Assembly (NCBI RefSeq): GCF_006716315.1
Contig: NZ_VFOV01000001.1
Coordinates: 186,001 to 250,000 of the forward strand
Source of the DNA: Nocardioides albertanoniae
Lineage (GTDB): Bacteria > Actinomycetota > Actinomycetes > Propionibacteriales > Nocardioidaceae
DNA length: 64,000 nucleotides
Reading direction: 5' to 3'
In this document: positions 42,271 through 51,618 of the stretch, piece after piece
Position numbering within the stretch: the first letter of the stretch is position 1
How the letters are laid out: every line of letters begins with the position of its first letter
Position numbers and translations under genes: made by a program
Notes under the pieces: model-generated
Database searches by the model: none
The model's input: only the letters and a program-made list of their open reading frames with translations
Told to the model about the DNA's origin: nothing

Positions 42271-42591
42271 ATGGACGAGCACACCGCGCACGAAGAGCAC
42301 GCTGATCACGGCTACCTCCACAACAAGAACAAGGAGGCCTATCTCAAGCGTCTCAAGCGCATCGAGGGTCAGGTGCGCGGGCTGCAGCGGATGGTCGAGG
42401 ACGAGGCCTACTGCATCGACATCCTCACTCAGGTCTCCGCCTCGACGAAGGCGCTCCAGGCGGTCGCGCTGGGTCTGCTCGACGAGCACCTCGGCCACTG
42501 TGTCGCTGGCGCCGTCCAGGCCGGCGGCGACGAGGCCGACGAGAAGCTGGCCGAGGCTTCCGCTGCGATCGCTCGCCTCGTCCGGTCCTGA
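42271..42591 (+). CDS. csoR: Copper-sensing repressor CsoR
   Basis: 106 residues, all-helical DUF156 family. The Cu(I) ligands are visible as Cys in AYCIDILTQ and His/Cys in LDEHLGHCV. A His-rich N-terminus (DEHTAHEEHADHGYLHNK) may add metal binding. It represses the copper operon until Cu(I) binds. Start 42271 is set by the promoter-like TATGGT seven bases upstream; ATG 42259 lies inside the operator. It heads csoR-copZ-copA. Confidence 0.92.
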   Translation: MDEHTAHEEHADHGYLHNKNKEAYLKRLKRIEGQVRGLQRMVEDEAYCIDILTQVSASTKALQAVALGLLDEHLGHCVAGAVQAGGDEADEKLAEASAAIARLVRS

Positions 42592-42603
42592 TTGTCAACA
42601 ATC
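42590..42603. promoter_or_regulatory. Perfect palindrome between csoR and copZ
   Basis: GATTGTCAACAATC overlaps the csoR stop codon. Related TGTCGACAAT words occur three times inside copA (43072, 45715, 45809 approximately). A regulator site is possible but not shown. Confidence 0.35.
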
Positions 42604-42623
42604 CTACTAGCCAGGAGAACCTC

Positions 42624-42827
42624 ATGAGCACCCAGAACTTCACCGTCGTCGGCATGACCTGTGGCCACTGCGTCTCTTCGGTGACCGAAGAGATCACCGA
42701 GATCGCCGGCGTGAGCAACGTCGACGTCGATCTCGCCTCCGGCAACGTCACCGTCACCGCTTCCGAGCCGATCTCCGACGACGCGATCCGTGCGGCCGTC
42801 GACGAGGCCGGCTACTCGCTGGCCTGA
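42624..42827 (+). CDS. copZ: Copper chaperone CopZ (HMA domain)
   Basis: 67 residues, one heavy-metal-associated domain with the Cu(I) motif GMTCGHC and the usual beta-alpha-beta-beta-alpha-beta length. It carries Cu(I) to the P-type ATPase next door. AGGAG lies nine bases before the ATG. It ends four bases before copA. Confidence 0.95.
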   Translation: MSTQNFTVVGMTCGHCVSSVTEEITEIAGVSNVDVDLASGNVTVTASEPISDDAIRAAVDEAGYSLA

Positions 42828-42831
42828 TCCG

Positions 42832-45800
42832 ATGTCCCCCACCGCCGCGCCTCCCACCGAGCAGCAGCTCGAGATCGAGGGCATGACCTGCGCCAGCTGC
42901 GTACGCCGCGTCACCAAGGCGATCAGCCGCGTCGAGGGCGTCGAGGACGCCAACGTCAACCTCGCGACCGAGACCGCTCTCGTGCACTTCGATCCTGCGC
43001 GCACCGACCTGGCCGAGATCAGCGCCGCCATCGAGAAGGCGGGCTATCAGGCCTCCACCAGATCGTTGACTGTCGACAATCCGGAGGAGCCGGCGGTCGA
43101 GGACGACAAGGAGGCACGACGCGACGCGGAGCTCGGTCGCCTCAAGCGCCGCTGGATCACGGCGCTGGCGGTGGGCCTCGGCCTGATGGCCCTGATGTAC
43201 GTCCCGCTCCCCGTCAACGCCATGGAGCCGGTGATGTCGATCGTGCTCGTGGTCGCTGCGGTCACCCAGTGGTGGGCCGGGCGCGACATCTATATGACGG
43301 CGGTGCGGGGTGCGCGTCACGGCGCGGTCGACATGAACACCCTGGTCACGCTCGGCACGGGGATCGCCTTCGCCTACAGCGCCTTCGTGACCCTCTGGAT
43401 GGGGCAGGCCGAGGCGTGGGGCCTGCCGCTCCACCTCTACTTCGAGACCGCGCTGGTCATCGTCGCGCTGGTGCTGATGGGCCGCTGGCTCGAGGCTCGG
43501 GCCAAGTCGCGTACGGCGGACGCGGTCAAGGCCCTCGTCGGCCTCATGCCCGAGACCGCCACGGTCGTCCGGGGCGGTCGTGACGTCACCGTCGCGGTTG
43601 CGAACCTGCGCGAAGGCGATCGCATCCGCGTTCGTGCCGGCGAGAAGATCCCGGTCGACGGACGAGTCGTCGCGGGGTCGTCCTACGTCGACGAGTCGAT
43701 GCTCACCGGCGAGAGCGACCCCGTCCGGAAGGCCGAGGGTGACATCGTCATCGGCGCGACGATCAACCAGACCGGCTCGTTCGAGCTCGAGGCGACCGCG
43801 GTCGGGTCCGAGACCACGCTGGCGCAGATCATCGCGATGGTCGAGTCGGCCCAGGGCTCCGGCACCAAGCTGCAGCGCCTGGCCGACCGGGTCTCCGCGG
43901 TGTTCGTGCCCGCCGTGCTGGTCGTGGCCGCGCTGACCTTCGTCGCGTGGCTCGTCTTCGGCCCCGACGCGGAGCGCCTCACCAGCGCCGTCACCGCCGC
44001 GATCGCGGTGCTCATCATCGCCTGCCCGTGCGCCCTCGGTCTGGCCACGCCCGCCGCCGTCATGGTCGGCGCGGGCCGGGCGGCCGAGCTCGGTGTGCTC
44101 GTCGGGTCCGGCGAGACCCTCGAACGCGCCCGCTCCGTCACCGCCATCGTCTTCGACAAGACCGGCACGATCACCCACGGCAGCCCCGAGGTCTCCGAGA
44201 TCGTCCCCGCCGTTGGTTGGACGTCGCAGACCCTCGTACAGATCGCCGCCGCCGCCGAGACCGGCAGCGACCACCCCCTCGCCACCGCCATCCGCACGCG
44301 CGCCGCCGCAGCCGAGACGTCACCCCTGCAGGCCGAAGAGTCACCCCTGCAGGTCGAGAGGTCACCAGCCGATGCCCACTCGACCCGCACAAGTGACGTC
44401 TCGACCGGCAGAAGTGACGTCTCGGCGTTCGAGGCACACCCGGGGCTCGGGATCAGCGCCGTTGTGGACGGTCGTCGAGTGGTCGTCGGCAACGCGGCGA
44501 TGCTGGCCGAGGAAGGCATCGAGGTCGCCGAGAACGGCGCGATGCAGGTGGCCGTCGACGGCACGTACGCCGGCTCGATCCGGGTCGAGGACCAGGTGCG
44601 CGAGGAGGCGGCGCACACCGTTCGTCTCCTCGAGGAGTCGGGCGTCGAGGTGCACATCCTCAGCGGCGACGCGGCCGAGACGGTCGCGAAGGTCGCCGAC
44701 GAGGTCGGTGTCAGCCACGCCGAAGGTGCCCTGCTGCCCGAGCAGAAGCTCGCGCGCATCCAGCAGCTCCAGGACGACGGCAAGGTCGTCGCCATGGTCG
44801 GCGACGGGATCAACGACGCCCCCGCGCTGGCCCAGGCCGACGTCGGTATCGCGATCGGCACCGGCACCGACGTGGCCCTGGCCGCCTCCGACATCACCTT
44901 GGTCGGCGGCGACCTCCGCGGCGTGGTGACCGCGCTCGCGCTCTCCCGCCGCACGGTCGCGACGATCAAGCAGGGCCTGTTCTGGGCGTTCGCCTACAAC
45001 GTGCTCCTCATCCCCGTGGCCGCGCTCGCGCTCCTCGATCCGGTCCTCGCCGGTGCCGCGATGGCGATGAGCTCGGTCAGCGTGGTGACCAACGCGCTGC
45101 GCCTGCGCGGTTTCCGGCGGCCCGAGACCCCCGAGGCGTACGCCGGGAGCGGCTTCCTCGTCAAGGCGCGCGACGGTGGATACCTCCTGGTCACAGCCGT
45201 GATCGCGCTCTCCATCGGCGCCGCGCTGACCTACCTGTCGCGCACCGAGCCGGCCCAGCGCGGCATGAACGGCACCTTGGAGTGGGCGCAGGGGATGAGC
45301 CCGATGCGACCCTCGATGACCGAGATGCACGAGGTCGACATCGCCCCGACTCCCTCCGACGACGCCGGCGTCGACGTGGCGATCACCAGGCGCGAGGGCG
45401 GCCTCCGGTTCGAGGTGACCGATGCCGCGACCGGCGATCCGATCACCGACCTCGGTCGCACCCACCAGGCCTGGATGCACGTGATCGTGACCAGCCAGGA
45501 CCTCTCCTGGTTCCGCCACGTGCACGCCGAGCCGACGGGCCGACCGGGCGAGCTCGAGGCCGACGTGACCTTCCCCGCGGGAGGCACCTACCGGGTCGAC
45601 ACCGAGTTCCGACGCCGCGCCGCCATCGGTGACGTGCTCGACCGGCAGCGCGTCGATGTCGGAGGTACGCAGCCCGGAGCCGTGCCGTTGAAGGCCGGGC
45701 CGCGATCGTCGACAGTCGACAATGTCACCGTCACGCTCGAAGGCGACCTGGTCGCCGACCGGCAGAGCGACCTGCACTTCCGGTTCGAAGACAGATCCGG

Positions 45801-46074
45801 GAAGGTTGTCGACAATCTACAACCTTACCTCGGCGCAGCCGGCCACGTCGTGGTCATGAGCGCTGACGGAGAGACGTTCGTGCACGGCCACGCCGAAGGC
45901 GACGAGCTTGCCGTGCCCGGAACGACCTTCGGGCCCGAGCTCGGGCTGCATCTCGACGTACCGAAGCCTGGTCTCTACCGCCTGTGGGCGCAGTTCCGGC
46001 TCGGCGACGACACCGTGATCACGGTGCCGTTCACCGTCGAGGCCGTGGATTCGGCCACGGAATCCGCTGGTTGA
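42832..46074 (+). CDS. copA: Copper-exporting P1B-type ATPase with extra C-terminal domain and in-frame repeat
   Basis: 1080 residues, much longer than the usual 750-800. N-terminal HMA domain (GMTCASC), actuator TGES, membrane CPC motif (ACPCALG), phosphorylation site DKTGT (Asp442), HP motif in DHPLA (His481) and GDGINDAP. Residues about 494-532 are encoded by copy C of the palindromic repeat ([20 protein letters not shown] sequence) between the HP motif and PGLGI, inside the nucleotide-binding domain. After the last membrane helix (~residue 803) comes a ~270-residue extension with two His-rich halves: HQAWMHVIV...RHVHAE and GHVVVM...FVHGHAEG. It likely pumps Cu(I) out, with the extension outside the cell; this topology is inferred. 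Confidence 0.93.
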   Translation: MSPTAAPPTEQQLEIEGMTCASCVRRVTKAISRVEGVEDANVNLATETALVHFDPARTDLAEISAAIEKAGYQASTRSLTVDNPEEPAVEDDKEARRDAELGRLKRRWITALAVGLGLMALMYVPLPVNAMEPVMSIVLVVAAVTQWWAGRDIYMTAVRGARHGAVDMNTLVTLGTGIAFAYSAFVTLWMGQAEAWGLPLHLYFETALVIVALVLMGRWLEARAKSRTADAVKALVGLMPETATVVRGGRDVTVAVANLREGDRIRVRAGEKIPVDGRVVAGSSYVDESMLTGESDPVRKAEGDIVIGATINQTGSFELEATAVGSETTLAQIIAMVESAQGSGTKLQRLADRVSAVFVPAVLVVAALTFVAWLVFGPDAERLTSAVTAAIAVLIIACPCALGLATPAAVMVGAGRAAELGVLVGSGETLERARSVTAIVFDKTGTITHGSPEVSEIVPAVGWTSQTLVQIAAAAETGSDHPLATAIRTRAAAAETSPLQAEESPLQVERSPADAHSTRTSDVSTGRSDVSAFEAHPGLGISAVVDGRRVVVGNAAMLAEEGIEVAENGAMQVAVDGTYAGSIRVEDQVREEAAHTVRLLEESGVEVHILSGDAAETVAKVADEVGVSHAEGALLPEQKLARIQQLQDDGKVVAMVGDGINDAPALAQADVGIAIGTGTDVALAASDITLVGGDLRGVVTALALSRRTVATIKQGLFWAFAYNVLLIPVAALALLDPVLAGAAMAMSSVSVVTNALRLRGFRRPETPEAYAGSGFLVKARDGGYLLVTAVIALSIGAALTYLSRTEPAQRGMNGTLEWAQGMSPMRPSMTEMHEVDIAPTPSDDAGVDVAITRREGGLRFEVTDAATGDPITDLGRTHQAWMHVIVTSQDLSWFRHVHAEPTGRPGELEADVTFPAGGTYRVDTEFRRRAAIGDVLDRQRVDVGGTQPGAVPLKAGPRSSTVDNVTVTLEGDLVADRQSDLHFRFEDRSGKVVDNLQPYLGAAGHVVVMSADGETFVHGHAEGDELAVPGTTFGPELGLHLDVPKPGLYRLWAQFRLGDDTVITVPFTVEAVDSATESAG
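44311..44426. repeat. Palindromic interspersed element, copy C (116 bp), inside copA
   Basis: Bounded by perfect 13-bp terminal inverted repeats GCCGAGACGTCAC and GTGACGTCTCGGC. Same internal CTGCAGG(T/C)CGA units as copies A and B. The copA reading frame runs through it without a stop. No target duplication is recognisable. Confidence 0.85.
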
Positions 46075-46177
46075 TACCCTGACGCGTCCCTTTCCACAGA
46101 CGGATATGGGACATCGCATCAGCCCTCCTGCCATGGAGAGACCATGGCCGCCGAGTCCGTAGGAGGTGGAGAACGCT

Positions 46178-46465
46178 ATGCGCGCCTATGAAGTAATGGT
46201 GATCCTCGAGCCCAGCCTCGATGAGCGCACCGTCGCCCCGACCCTTGACAAGTTCCTGAAGGTCGTCACCACTGATGGTGGCACCGTCGAGAACGTTGAC
46301 GTCTGGGGACGTCGTCGCCTGGCCTACGAGGTCAACAAGAACGCCGAAGGCATCTACGCGGTCATCAACCTGACCGCCGAGCCCAAGACGGTCAAGGAGC
46401 TCGACCGCCAGTTCGGCCTCAACGAGCAGATCCTGCGTACGAAGGTCATCCGCCCGTCCAAGTGA
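46178..46465 (+). CDS. rpsF: 30S ribosomal protein bS6
   Basis: 95 residues ([18 protein letters not shown], then [20 protein letters not shown]), full-length bS6. GGAGGTGGAG lies before the ATG, a strong ribosome site; an in-frame ATG at 46166 precedes it and is less likely. bS6 binds bS18 on the 30S platform. First gene of rpsF-ssb-rpsR-rplI. Confidence 0.97.
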   Translation: MRAYEVMVILEPSLDERTVAPTLDKFLKVVTTDGGTVENVDVWGRRRLAYEVNKNAEGIYAVINLTAEPKTVKELDRQFGLNEQILRTKVIRPSK

Positions 46466-46587
46466 CGCGGGTGTTCCCCCGTCGGATTGTCGGCGCTCGG
46501 CCCTATGTTTGGGTCGACGAGGCACGTTCGAATTATCTGAACTCCTGAACCGACACCGACACCCTGATCAGAACCAAGGGAGATCTC

Positions 46588-47199
46588 ATGGCTGGCGACA
46601 CCATCATCACCGTGGTGGGCAACCTCACCGACGACCCGGAGCTTCGCTTCACGCCCTCCGGCGCCGCGGTTGCCAACTTCACCATCGCGTCCACTCCGCG
46701 CAGCTTCAACCGCCAGAGCAACGGCTGGGAAGACGGGGAGACCCTCTTCCTGCGCTGCTCGATCTGGCGCCAGGCCGCGGAGAACGTCGCCGAGTCCCTG
46801 CAGCGGGGCATGCGTGTCGTCGCTCAGGGTCGCCTGAAGTCGAGGTCCTACGAGACGCGTGAGGGCGAGAAGCGCACTGTCTTCGAGCTCGAGTGCGACG
46901 AGATCGGCCCGTCGTTGACGTGGGCTACCGCGAAGGTCACCAAGGCCAGCCGGCAGTCCGGCGGCCAGGGTGGCGGCGGCGGTTACAACCAGGGCGGTGG
47001 CGCTGGTGGCTACAACCAGGGCGGCGGCTACGGCGGTCCCCAGGGTGGTGGCCAGCAGCAGGCTCCGGCCGGCAACGACCCGTGGGCCTCGCCCGCTCCG
47101 CAGCAGCCGGCCAACACCGGCGGCCCGCAGGGCGGCGGCGCTCCTGCCAACGACCCGTGGGCGACCCCGGGCGTCGGCAACGACGAGCCTCCCTTCTGA
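46588..47199 (+). CDS. ssb: Single-stranded DNA-binding protein
   Basis: 203 residues. N-terminal OB fold ([38 protein letters not shown]), a Gly/Gln-rich disordered linker with repeated GGGYNQGG, and the acidic tip NDEPPF that recruits repair and replication proteins. Essential in replication; its place between rpsF and rpsR is standard. GGGAG precedes the ATG. Confidence 0.97.
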   Translation: MAGDTIITVVGNLTDDPELRFTPSGAAVANFTIASTPRSFNRQSNGWEDGETLFLRCSIWRQAAENVAESLQRGMRVVAQGRLKSRSYETREGEKRTVFELECDEIGPSLTWATAKVTKASRQSGGQGGGGGYNQGGGAGGYNQGGGYGGPQGGGQQQAPAGNDPWASPAPQQPANTGGPQGGGAPANDPWATPGVGNDEPPF

Positions 47200-47293
47200 T
47201 CAACCAGCAATTATCCGAATCCTCAACCATTCCGGCGCTCAACCCGTCTGCCGATCGGCGGCGGGGCCGGGCTTCTAGAAAGGAAGCACCACA

Positions 47294-47530
47294 ATGGCCA
47301 AGGCAGTGATTCGCAAGCCTAAGAAGAAGGTTTGCCAGTTCTGCAAGGAGAAGGCGACCGGCGTCGACTACAAGGACGCCACCCTGCTCCGTAAGTTCAT
47401 CTCCGACCGCGGCAAGATCCGTGCGCGTCGCGTGACCGGCAACTGCGTCCAGCACCAGCGCGACGTGGCCATCGCCGTCAAGAACGCCCGCGAGGTTGCT
47501 CTGCTGCCCTACACCTCCACCGGTCGCTGA
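47294..47530 (+). CDS. rpsR: 30S ribosomal protein bS18
   Basis: 78 residues. [20 protein letters not shown] at the N-terminus carries a CxxC; ITGNC-like [11 protein letters not shown] and [10 protein letters not shown] follow the family pattern. It has one CxxC and one further Cys, so it is close to the zinc-binding (C+) type, though a full four-cysteine site is not seen. Partner of bS6. Confidence 0.97.
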   Translation: MAKAVIRKPKKKVCQFCKEKATGVDYKDATLLRKFISDRGKIRARRVTGNCVQHQRDVAIAVKNAREVALLPYTSTGR

Positions 47531-47542
47531 GGAGGATCTGAC

Positions 47543-47995
47543 ATGGCTACCAAGATCATCCTTCAGCAGGAAGTCACCGGGCTCGGCTCGGCCGGCGACA
47601 TCGTCGAGGTCAAGGACGGTTACGCCCGTAACTACCTGATCCCGCGCGGCGACGCCGTCCGTTGGACCCGTGGCGCCGAGGCTCAGGCCGAGGCCAGCAA
47701 GGTCGCCCGTGCGGCTCGTTCGGTTCGCGACGAGGCTCACGCCGCCGAGGTCAAGGGCAAGCTCGAGGCCCACACGGTCAACGTGAAGGTCCGCTCCGGC
47801 AAGGACGGCCGCCTCTACGGCGCCATCACCGCCGCCGACATCGCCTCCGCGGTCACCGAGACCACCGGCGAGTCGATCGACAAGCGCGCCATCGCGCTGG
47901 GCAACCCGATCAAGTCGCTCGGTGCCCACGAGGTCTCCATCAAGCTCCACGACGAGGTGTCTGCCAAGCTGGCCCTCAACGTCGTCCCCGCTTGA
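47543..47995 (+). CDS. rplI: 50S ribosomal protein bL9
   Basis: 150 residues. N-terminal domain [20 protein letters not shown] and the family signature [15 protein letters not shown]; a long helix and C-terminal domain ([13 protein letters not shown]) follow. Ends the operon before an intrinsic terminator. Confidence 0.97.
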   Translation: MATKIILQQEVTGLGSAGDIVEVKDGYARNYLIPRGDAVRWTRGAEAQAEASKVARAARSVRDEAHAAEVKGKLEAHTVNVKVRSGKDGRLYGAITAADIASAVTETTGESIDKRAIALGNPIKSLGAHEVSIKLHDEVSAKLALNVVPA

Positions 47996-48010
47996 TCTAG
48001 GGATTCGCGA

Positions 48011-48040
48011 CAGGCCCGCCTCCTTCGGGAGGCGGGCCTG
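48011..48040. terminator. Intrinsic terminator after rplI
   Basis: 13-bp perfect stem CAGGCCCGCCTCC / GGAGGCGGGCCTG with a TTCG tetraloop, followed by TTCGGTTTT. Also positioned to stop the convergent DinB gene. Confidence 0.93.
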
Positions 48041-48058
48041 TTCGGTTTTCGCGCCCGG

Positions 48059-48634
48059 TCAGAACCGGTCGGCCAGCGCGTTCAGCTTGGCGACGTACGC
48101 CGGCCAGTCGATCTCCGACGGGATGTTGTCGCCCGACCCGCGCCAGCCGACCGCACCGTCCGCCGCCTCCCGGAGGATGTCGGCCTGGCCGCCGTGGCCG
48201 GCGAGGTCGGCGAAGAGATCCACCAGGATCTGGTGCAGGGTGACCTCCTCGTTCTCCCAGTGCGGCACGTGCCCGATCGCATCCAGCGGAAGCGTGTCGA
48301 TCGTCTCGTTGCCGTGGGCGATGACCCGTCGGTAGAGGTCGATGATCCCCGCGACCGTCTCGTGCTCGGTGGCATACCAGTCGGCCTGCGGGTCGGCCTC
48401 GAGCCGCGCGTCGGAGACCAGCTCCTCCGGGTGAGGGAACGGGCGCCCGAACGTCGCCCCGAGGTAGACCGCCTCGACCCCGGTGACGTGCTTGATGATG
48501 CCGATCAGGTTGGTGCCGGTCGGCGTACGCGGCAGGCGCGCCTCCCGCTCGGAGAGACCGTCGAGCTTGGCGATCAGGGCCTCGCGGCGTTCCTCGATGT
48601 AGTGCAGCAGGGTGCTCTTCGGGTCGGTCGCCAT
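48059..48634 (-). CDS. DinB/DUF664 family protein
   Basis: 191 residues, four-helix bundle. The metal-ligand His positions fit GIIKHVTGVEAVYLG, ATEHETVAGI and LHQILVDLFADLAGHGGQAD. Relatives include mycothiol- or bacillithiol-dependent transferases, though function cannot be assigned. ATG 48634 is used as it begins the conserved part (MATDPKSTLLHYI). Single gene convergent with rplI. Confidence 0.8.
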   Translation of the reverse strand: MATDPKSTLLHYIEERREALIAKLDGLSEREARLPRTPTGTNLIGIIKHVTGVEAVYLGATFGRPFPHPEELVSDARLEADPQADWYATEHETVAGIIDLYRRVIAHGNETIDTLPLDAIGHVPHWENEEVTLHQILVDLFADLAGHGGQADILREAADGAVGWRGSGDNIPSEIDWPAYVAKLNALADRF

Positions 48635-48780
48635 GGGCCGATGATGGAGTGCGGCGAGGTTCGACACAAGTGCACATCTGTTCTCCGGAATCGTCCCGAA
48701 CGATGTTACGTGTCAGTAACCTGATCCACTGCGGGGCACCGGGGCTCCGCCTTGGAAGACCATTCGGGAGGTCGCCTTTC

Positions 48781-49107
48781 ATGATGGTTGAAGACAGTGG
48801 AGCAGCACTGGATCCGCTCGAGAAGATCAAGCCGCATTCCAGATGGGTGCTGGGCGAGACGCTCGAGGTCATGTTGCACAACGGCATCGACCGGCCGGCT
48901 GACGTAGCGGCCCGCCTCGAGCTGCCACCCTCGACAGCGGCCTATCGCGTACGCCTGCTGCGCGAGCTCTTCGGGCAGGATCTCAACGATCCGGGTCCTC
49001 GGCTCGCGATGATGCGGGCGTTGCGTACGGCATTGCCGAGGTGGACGGCGGAGGCGGCCTACGCCAAACGCCGCCGCTCGACGCGAAGTCAAAGCACATG
49101 TTGTTGA
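48781..49107 (+). CDS. Short stand-alone protein with PucR-type C-terminal HTH
   Basis: 108 residues. GETLEVMLHNGIDRPADVAA, STAAYRVRLLRELFGQDLND and RLAMMRAL match the helix-turn-helix at the C-terminus of PucR/CdaR regulators, but the sensor part is missing. The ATG at 48781 has GGGAGG upstream. The end is Arg/Ser/Cys-rich. The next gene, a secreted protein, begins 115 bases later on the same strand, so control of it is possible. Either a reduced regulator or the remains of a longer one. Confidence 0.6.
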   Translation: MMVEDSGAALDPLEKIKPHSRWVLGETLEVMLHNGIDRPADVAARLELPPSTAAYRVRLLRELFGQDLNDPGPRLAMMRALRTALPRWTAEAAYAKRRRSTRSQSTCC

Positions 49108-49222
49108 TATGGACGAAATAGCGCGGGACGCTGCCGAGAACCCTCGCGATGAGACGCGCGTCACACCTAGCGTGATCCGCGGCCGAGGTTTCTCGGCCTC
49201 CCCACCACCAGAGGAGCGTGTC

Positions 49223-49894
49223 ATGTCAAACATGTCCAAGCTGGCAAGATTCACCGTCGTTCCCGTCGCAGCGGTCGCTGCGCTGGGACTCGCCTCACCA
49301 GCAGCATTCGCAGCCTCCAGCTACAACCTGAGCGCCGGATCGGCGGCGGCCGGGTCGACCGTCGCTCTCAGCGGTCAGGGCACCGGGATCACGTTCAACG
49401 ACGAGACCGCGGGCTCGTCGGTCACCTGCACCGGCAGCTCGATCGCCGGCTCGGCGGTCACGGGCGAAGGACTCAGTGGCACCGGGATCGCGCAGCTGGA
49501 CGGCTCCAGCGTCGCGTTCACCGACTGCACCGGTCCTGTGGGCATCGAGTTCACGGTCACCGGATCGGGCACGTGGTCGCTCGACGCCACCGGTGACACC
49601 GACGCCGGCGGGTCCACCGCGGGCACCATCAGTGGCATCTCCGCCAAGGTCAGCGGCTCGGGCTGCTCCTTCGATGCGACCGGCTCCGTCGGCGGCTCCT
49701 ACACCAACGGCGACTCGTCCGGCACGCTCTCCCTTCCGGGGAGCGAGCCCACGTTGACGCTGTCCAACGTCTCTGGCTTCCTGTGCGGCACGGCAGGAAT
49801 CGCGAACGGTGACAAGGTCTCCTTCGCAGCGACGTACGCGGTCACCGCGGACGACGCGGCCAACAACCCCATCCAGGTCACCAGCAACGCGTGA
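49223..49894 (+). CDS. Small secreted beta-rich protein of unknown function
   Basis: 223 residues. Signal peptide (SKLARFTVVPVAAVAALGL, cleavage after AFA), then a Ser/Thr/Gly-rich mature part with four Cys (VTCTGSS, FTDCTGP, GSGCSFD, FLCGTAG), probably two disulfides. No catalytic motif. Lys/Arg are nearly absent, as in secreted actinobacterial surface proteins. GAGGAG lies seven bases before the ATG. Function not recognised. Confidence 0.75.
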   Translation: MSNMSKLARFTVVPVAAVAALGLASPAAFAASSYNLSAGSAAAGSTVALSGQGTGITFNDETAGSSVTCTGSSIAGSAVTGEGLSGTGIAQLDGSSVAFTDCTGPVGIEFTVTGSGTWSLDATGDTDAGGSTAGTISGISAKVSGSGCSFDATGSVGGSYTNGDSSGTLSLPGSEPTLTLSNVSGFLCGTAGIANGDKVSFAATYAVTADDAANNPIQVTSNA

Positions 49895-49927
49895 TCTGAG
49901 CGGCCGGTCGCCGGCGTCTGGGTTCGC

Positions 49928-51283
49928 TCAGACGCCGGTGACCAGCCACCGGTCCGAACGAGCCCTGAGCGTGAGCACGACGAACCGTGCTCCCATGAAG
50001 CAGATCGCAAAGGTGACCCAGACCCACACCAGCCCGCCGCCGAGGGCGACGGCCAGCGCGACCAGGGGTGCGTAGGCGACCAGCGTCCAGATCCCGCCCC
50101 AGGCGAGATAGCGCCCGTCGCCCGCGCCGATGAGCACGCCGTCGAGCACGAAGACCACGCCCGCGATCGGCTGGGCGGCCGCGGCGACGACGACCACCGG
50201 CACGAGCAGCTCTCGCACCGCTCGATCCTCGGTGAAGAGCGCGCCGAGCACGGGCGAAGAAGCTGCCAGGACCACTCCGGCCACGACCCCGATCACCACG
50301 CCCCACCACACCATCCGGGCAGTGATCGCGCGGGTCTCGGAGGTGTCGCCCGCACCGAGCGAGCGCCCCGTCAGCGCCTGCGCCGCGATCGCGATCGCAT
50401 CGAGCACGAACGCCAGGAAGGTCCACAGCGTGAAGGCGATCTGGTGGGTCGCCAGGCCGACGGCCTGGTCGCCGGTGGCCAGATGGGTGACGGCGTACGT
50501 CGTCACCAGGAGCGCCACCCGCAGCGTCAGCGTGCGGACGACGAGAGCGACGCCGGCCCGAGCGGCCGAGCGGATCCCGGGCAGGTCGGGGCGCAGCGGC
50601 GCTCCCTCCCTGCGGGCCGCCCGCACGACGACGTACGTCAGCAGGCCGGCGGCGAGCAGCTGGGCGATCACCGAACCGATCGCCGAGCCGGCGATCCCGA
50701 GCCCCGCGCCGTAGACCAGCGCCAGATTGAGCACGATGTTGAGCAGGTTGCCCACGACCGCGGCGACGAGCGGGGTGCGGGTGTCCTGCAGGCCGCGGAG
50801 CACGCCGGTGGTCGCGAGCATCACCAGCAGCGGGGTGACACCGACGACGGCGATCCGTAGGTAGGTGGTCGCGGTGCCGGCCACCTCGTCGCCGGCGCCG
50901 ACGGCTCGGCTGAGCGGCTCGGCGAGGACCATCACCGGGATCGTGACGACGACCCCGATGATGACCGCCAGCCAGATGCCGTCGATCCCCTGCCGGAGCG
51001 CGCCGGCGGTGTCACCTGCGCCGATGCGGCGCGCGACCGATGCTGTGGTGCCGTACGCGAGGAAGACGCAGAGCCCGACGATCGTCTGGAGGACGACCCC
51101 GGCGACACCGAGACCGGCGAGCTCGCGCGTGCCGAGATGGCCGACGATCGCGGAGTCGGCGAGCAGGAACAGCGGCTCGGCGACCAGCGCCAGGAATGCC
51201 GGGATCGCGAGTCGCCAGATCTCCTTGTCGAGTCCGCGACGGTCGGTCTTCGAGAGGGTCTTCGCGTCGGTCGGGCTCGTCAC
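49928..51283 (-). CDS. MATE-family efflux transporter (DinF type)
   Basis: About 451 residues with 12 membrane helices. The N-terminal DREIWRLAIP-like stretch (here DKEIWRLAIPAFLALVAEPL), LLADSAIVGHLG and ALTGRSLGAGD are typical of DinF/NorM transporters that expel cationic compounds with Na+ or H+. GTG 51283 is used; ATG 51301, six codons upstream, is also possible, since neither has a clear ribosome site. It is divergent from dnaB across a region rich in DnaA-box-like sites. Confidence 0.88.
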   Translation of the reverse strand: MTSPTDAKTLSKTDRRGLDKEIWRLAIPAFLALVAEPLFLLADSAIVGHLGTRELAGLGVAGVVLQTIVGLCVFLAYGTTASVARRIGAGDTAGALRQGIDGIWLAVIIGVVVTIPVMVLAEPLSRAVGAGDEVAGTATTYLRIAVVGVTPLLVMLATTGVLRGLQDTRTPLVAAVVGNLLNIVLNLALVYGAGLGIAGSAIGSVIAQLLAAGLLTYVVVRAARREGAPLRPDLPGIRSAARAGVALVVRTLTLRVALLVTTYAVTHLATGDQAVGLATHQIAFTLWTFLAFVLDAIAIAAQALTGRSLGAGDTSETRAITARMVWWGVVIGVVAGVVLAASSPVLGALFTEDRAVRELLVPVVVVAAAAQPIAGVVFVLDGVLIGAGDGRYLAWGGIWTLVAYAPLVALAVALGGGLVWVWVTFAICFMGARFVVLTLRARSDRWLVTGV

Positions 51284-51372
51284 GGTCTCAAGGTTAAGCA
51301 TCGTCGAGCCATGAGGTGGAAGGCGATGCCTGCGAGGAAGGATCCTGGGTCATCCATACCAGGTGGAAAACC

Positions 51373-51618
51373 TGTGGAAAACGTCGCTGCGCCGCTATGT
51401 CGACAAAACGCCCGGTGGATGACTGCCATCTCGGCGAGGAACCTGAAAGGTCAACGAAATTTCTTTCGTCCACACCCTCGTGACTACGAAATCGCAGTTC
51501 AGGCACCCATTTTACGATGTCCTCCAACAGTTATGCACAGCCATCTCCCCAGGCTGTTCACAATGACTGGGGTTTCGTCCACCGCTATCCACCAGTTATC
51601 CCCAGGGCCTGTGGATAA
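51373..51618. promoter_or_regulatory. Cluster of DnaA-box-like sites upstream of dnaB
   Basis: Nine-mers: TGTGGAAAA (51373-51381, inverted TTTTCCACA), TCGTCCACA (51466-51474), TTATGCACA (51531-51539), CTATCCACC (51585-51593), TTATCCCCA (51596-51604), and TGTGGATAA (51610-51618), whose complement is the exact box TTATCCACA. The 474-bp gap 51302-51775 has no gene and is A/T-richer than its surroundings. It could regulate dnaB or be a DnaA-binding locus separate from oriC. Confidence 0.65.

Noticed and set aside
46075..46177. CCATGGAGAGACCATGG before rpsF as a regulator site
   Set aside because: Short arms around NcoI-like sequence with no second copy; it may relate to ribosomal protein leader control but nothing supports a call.
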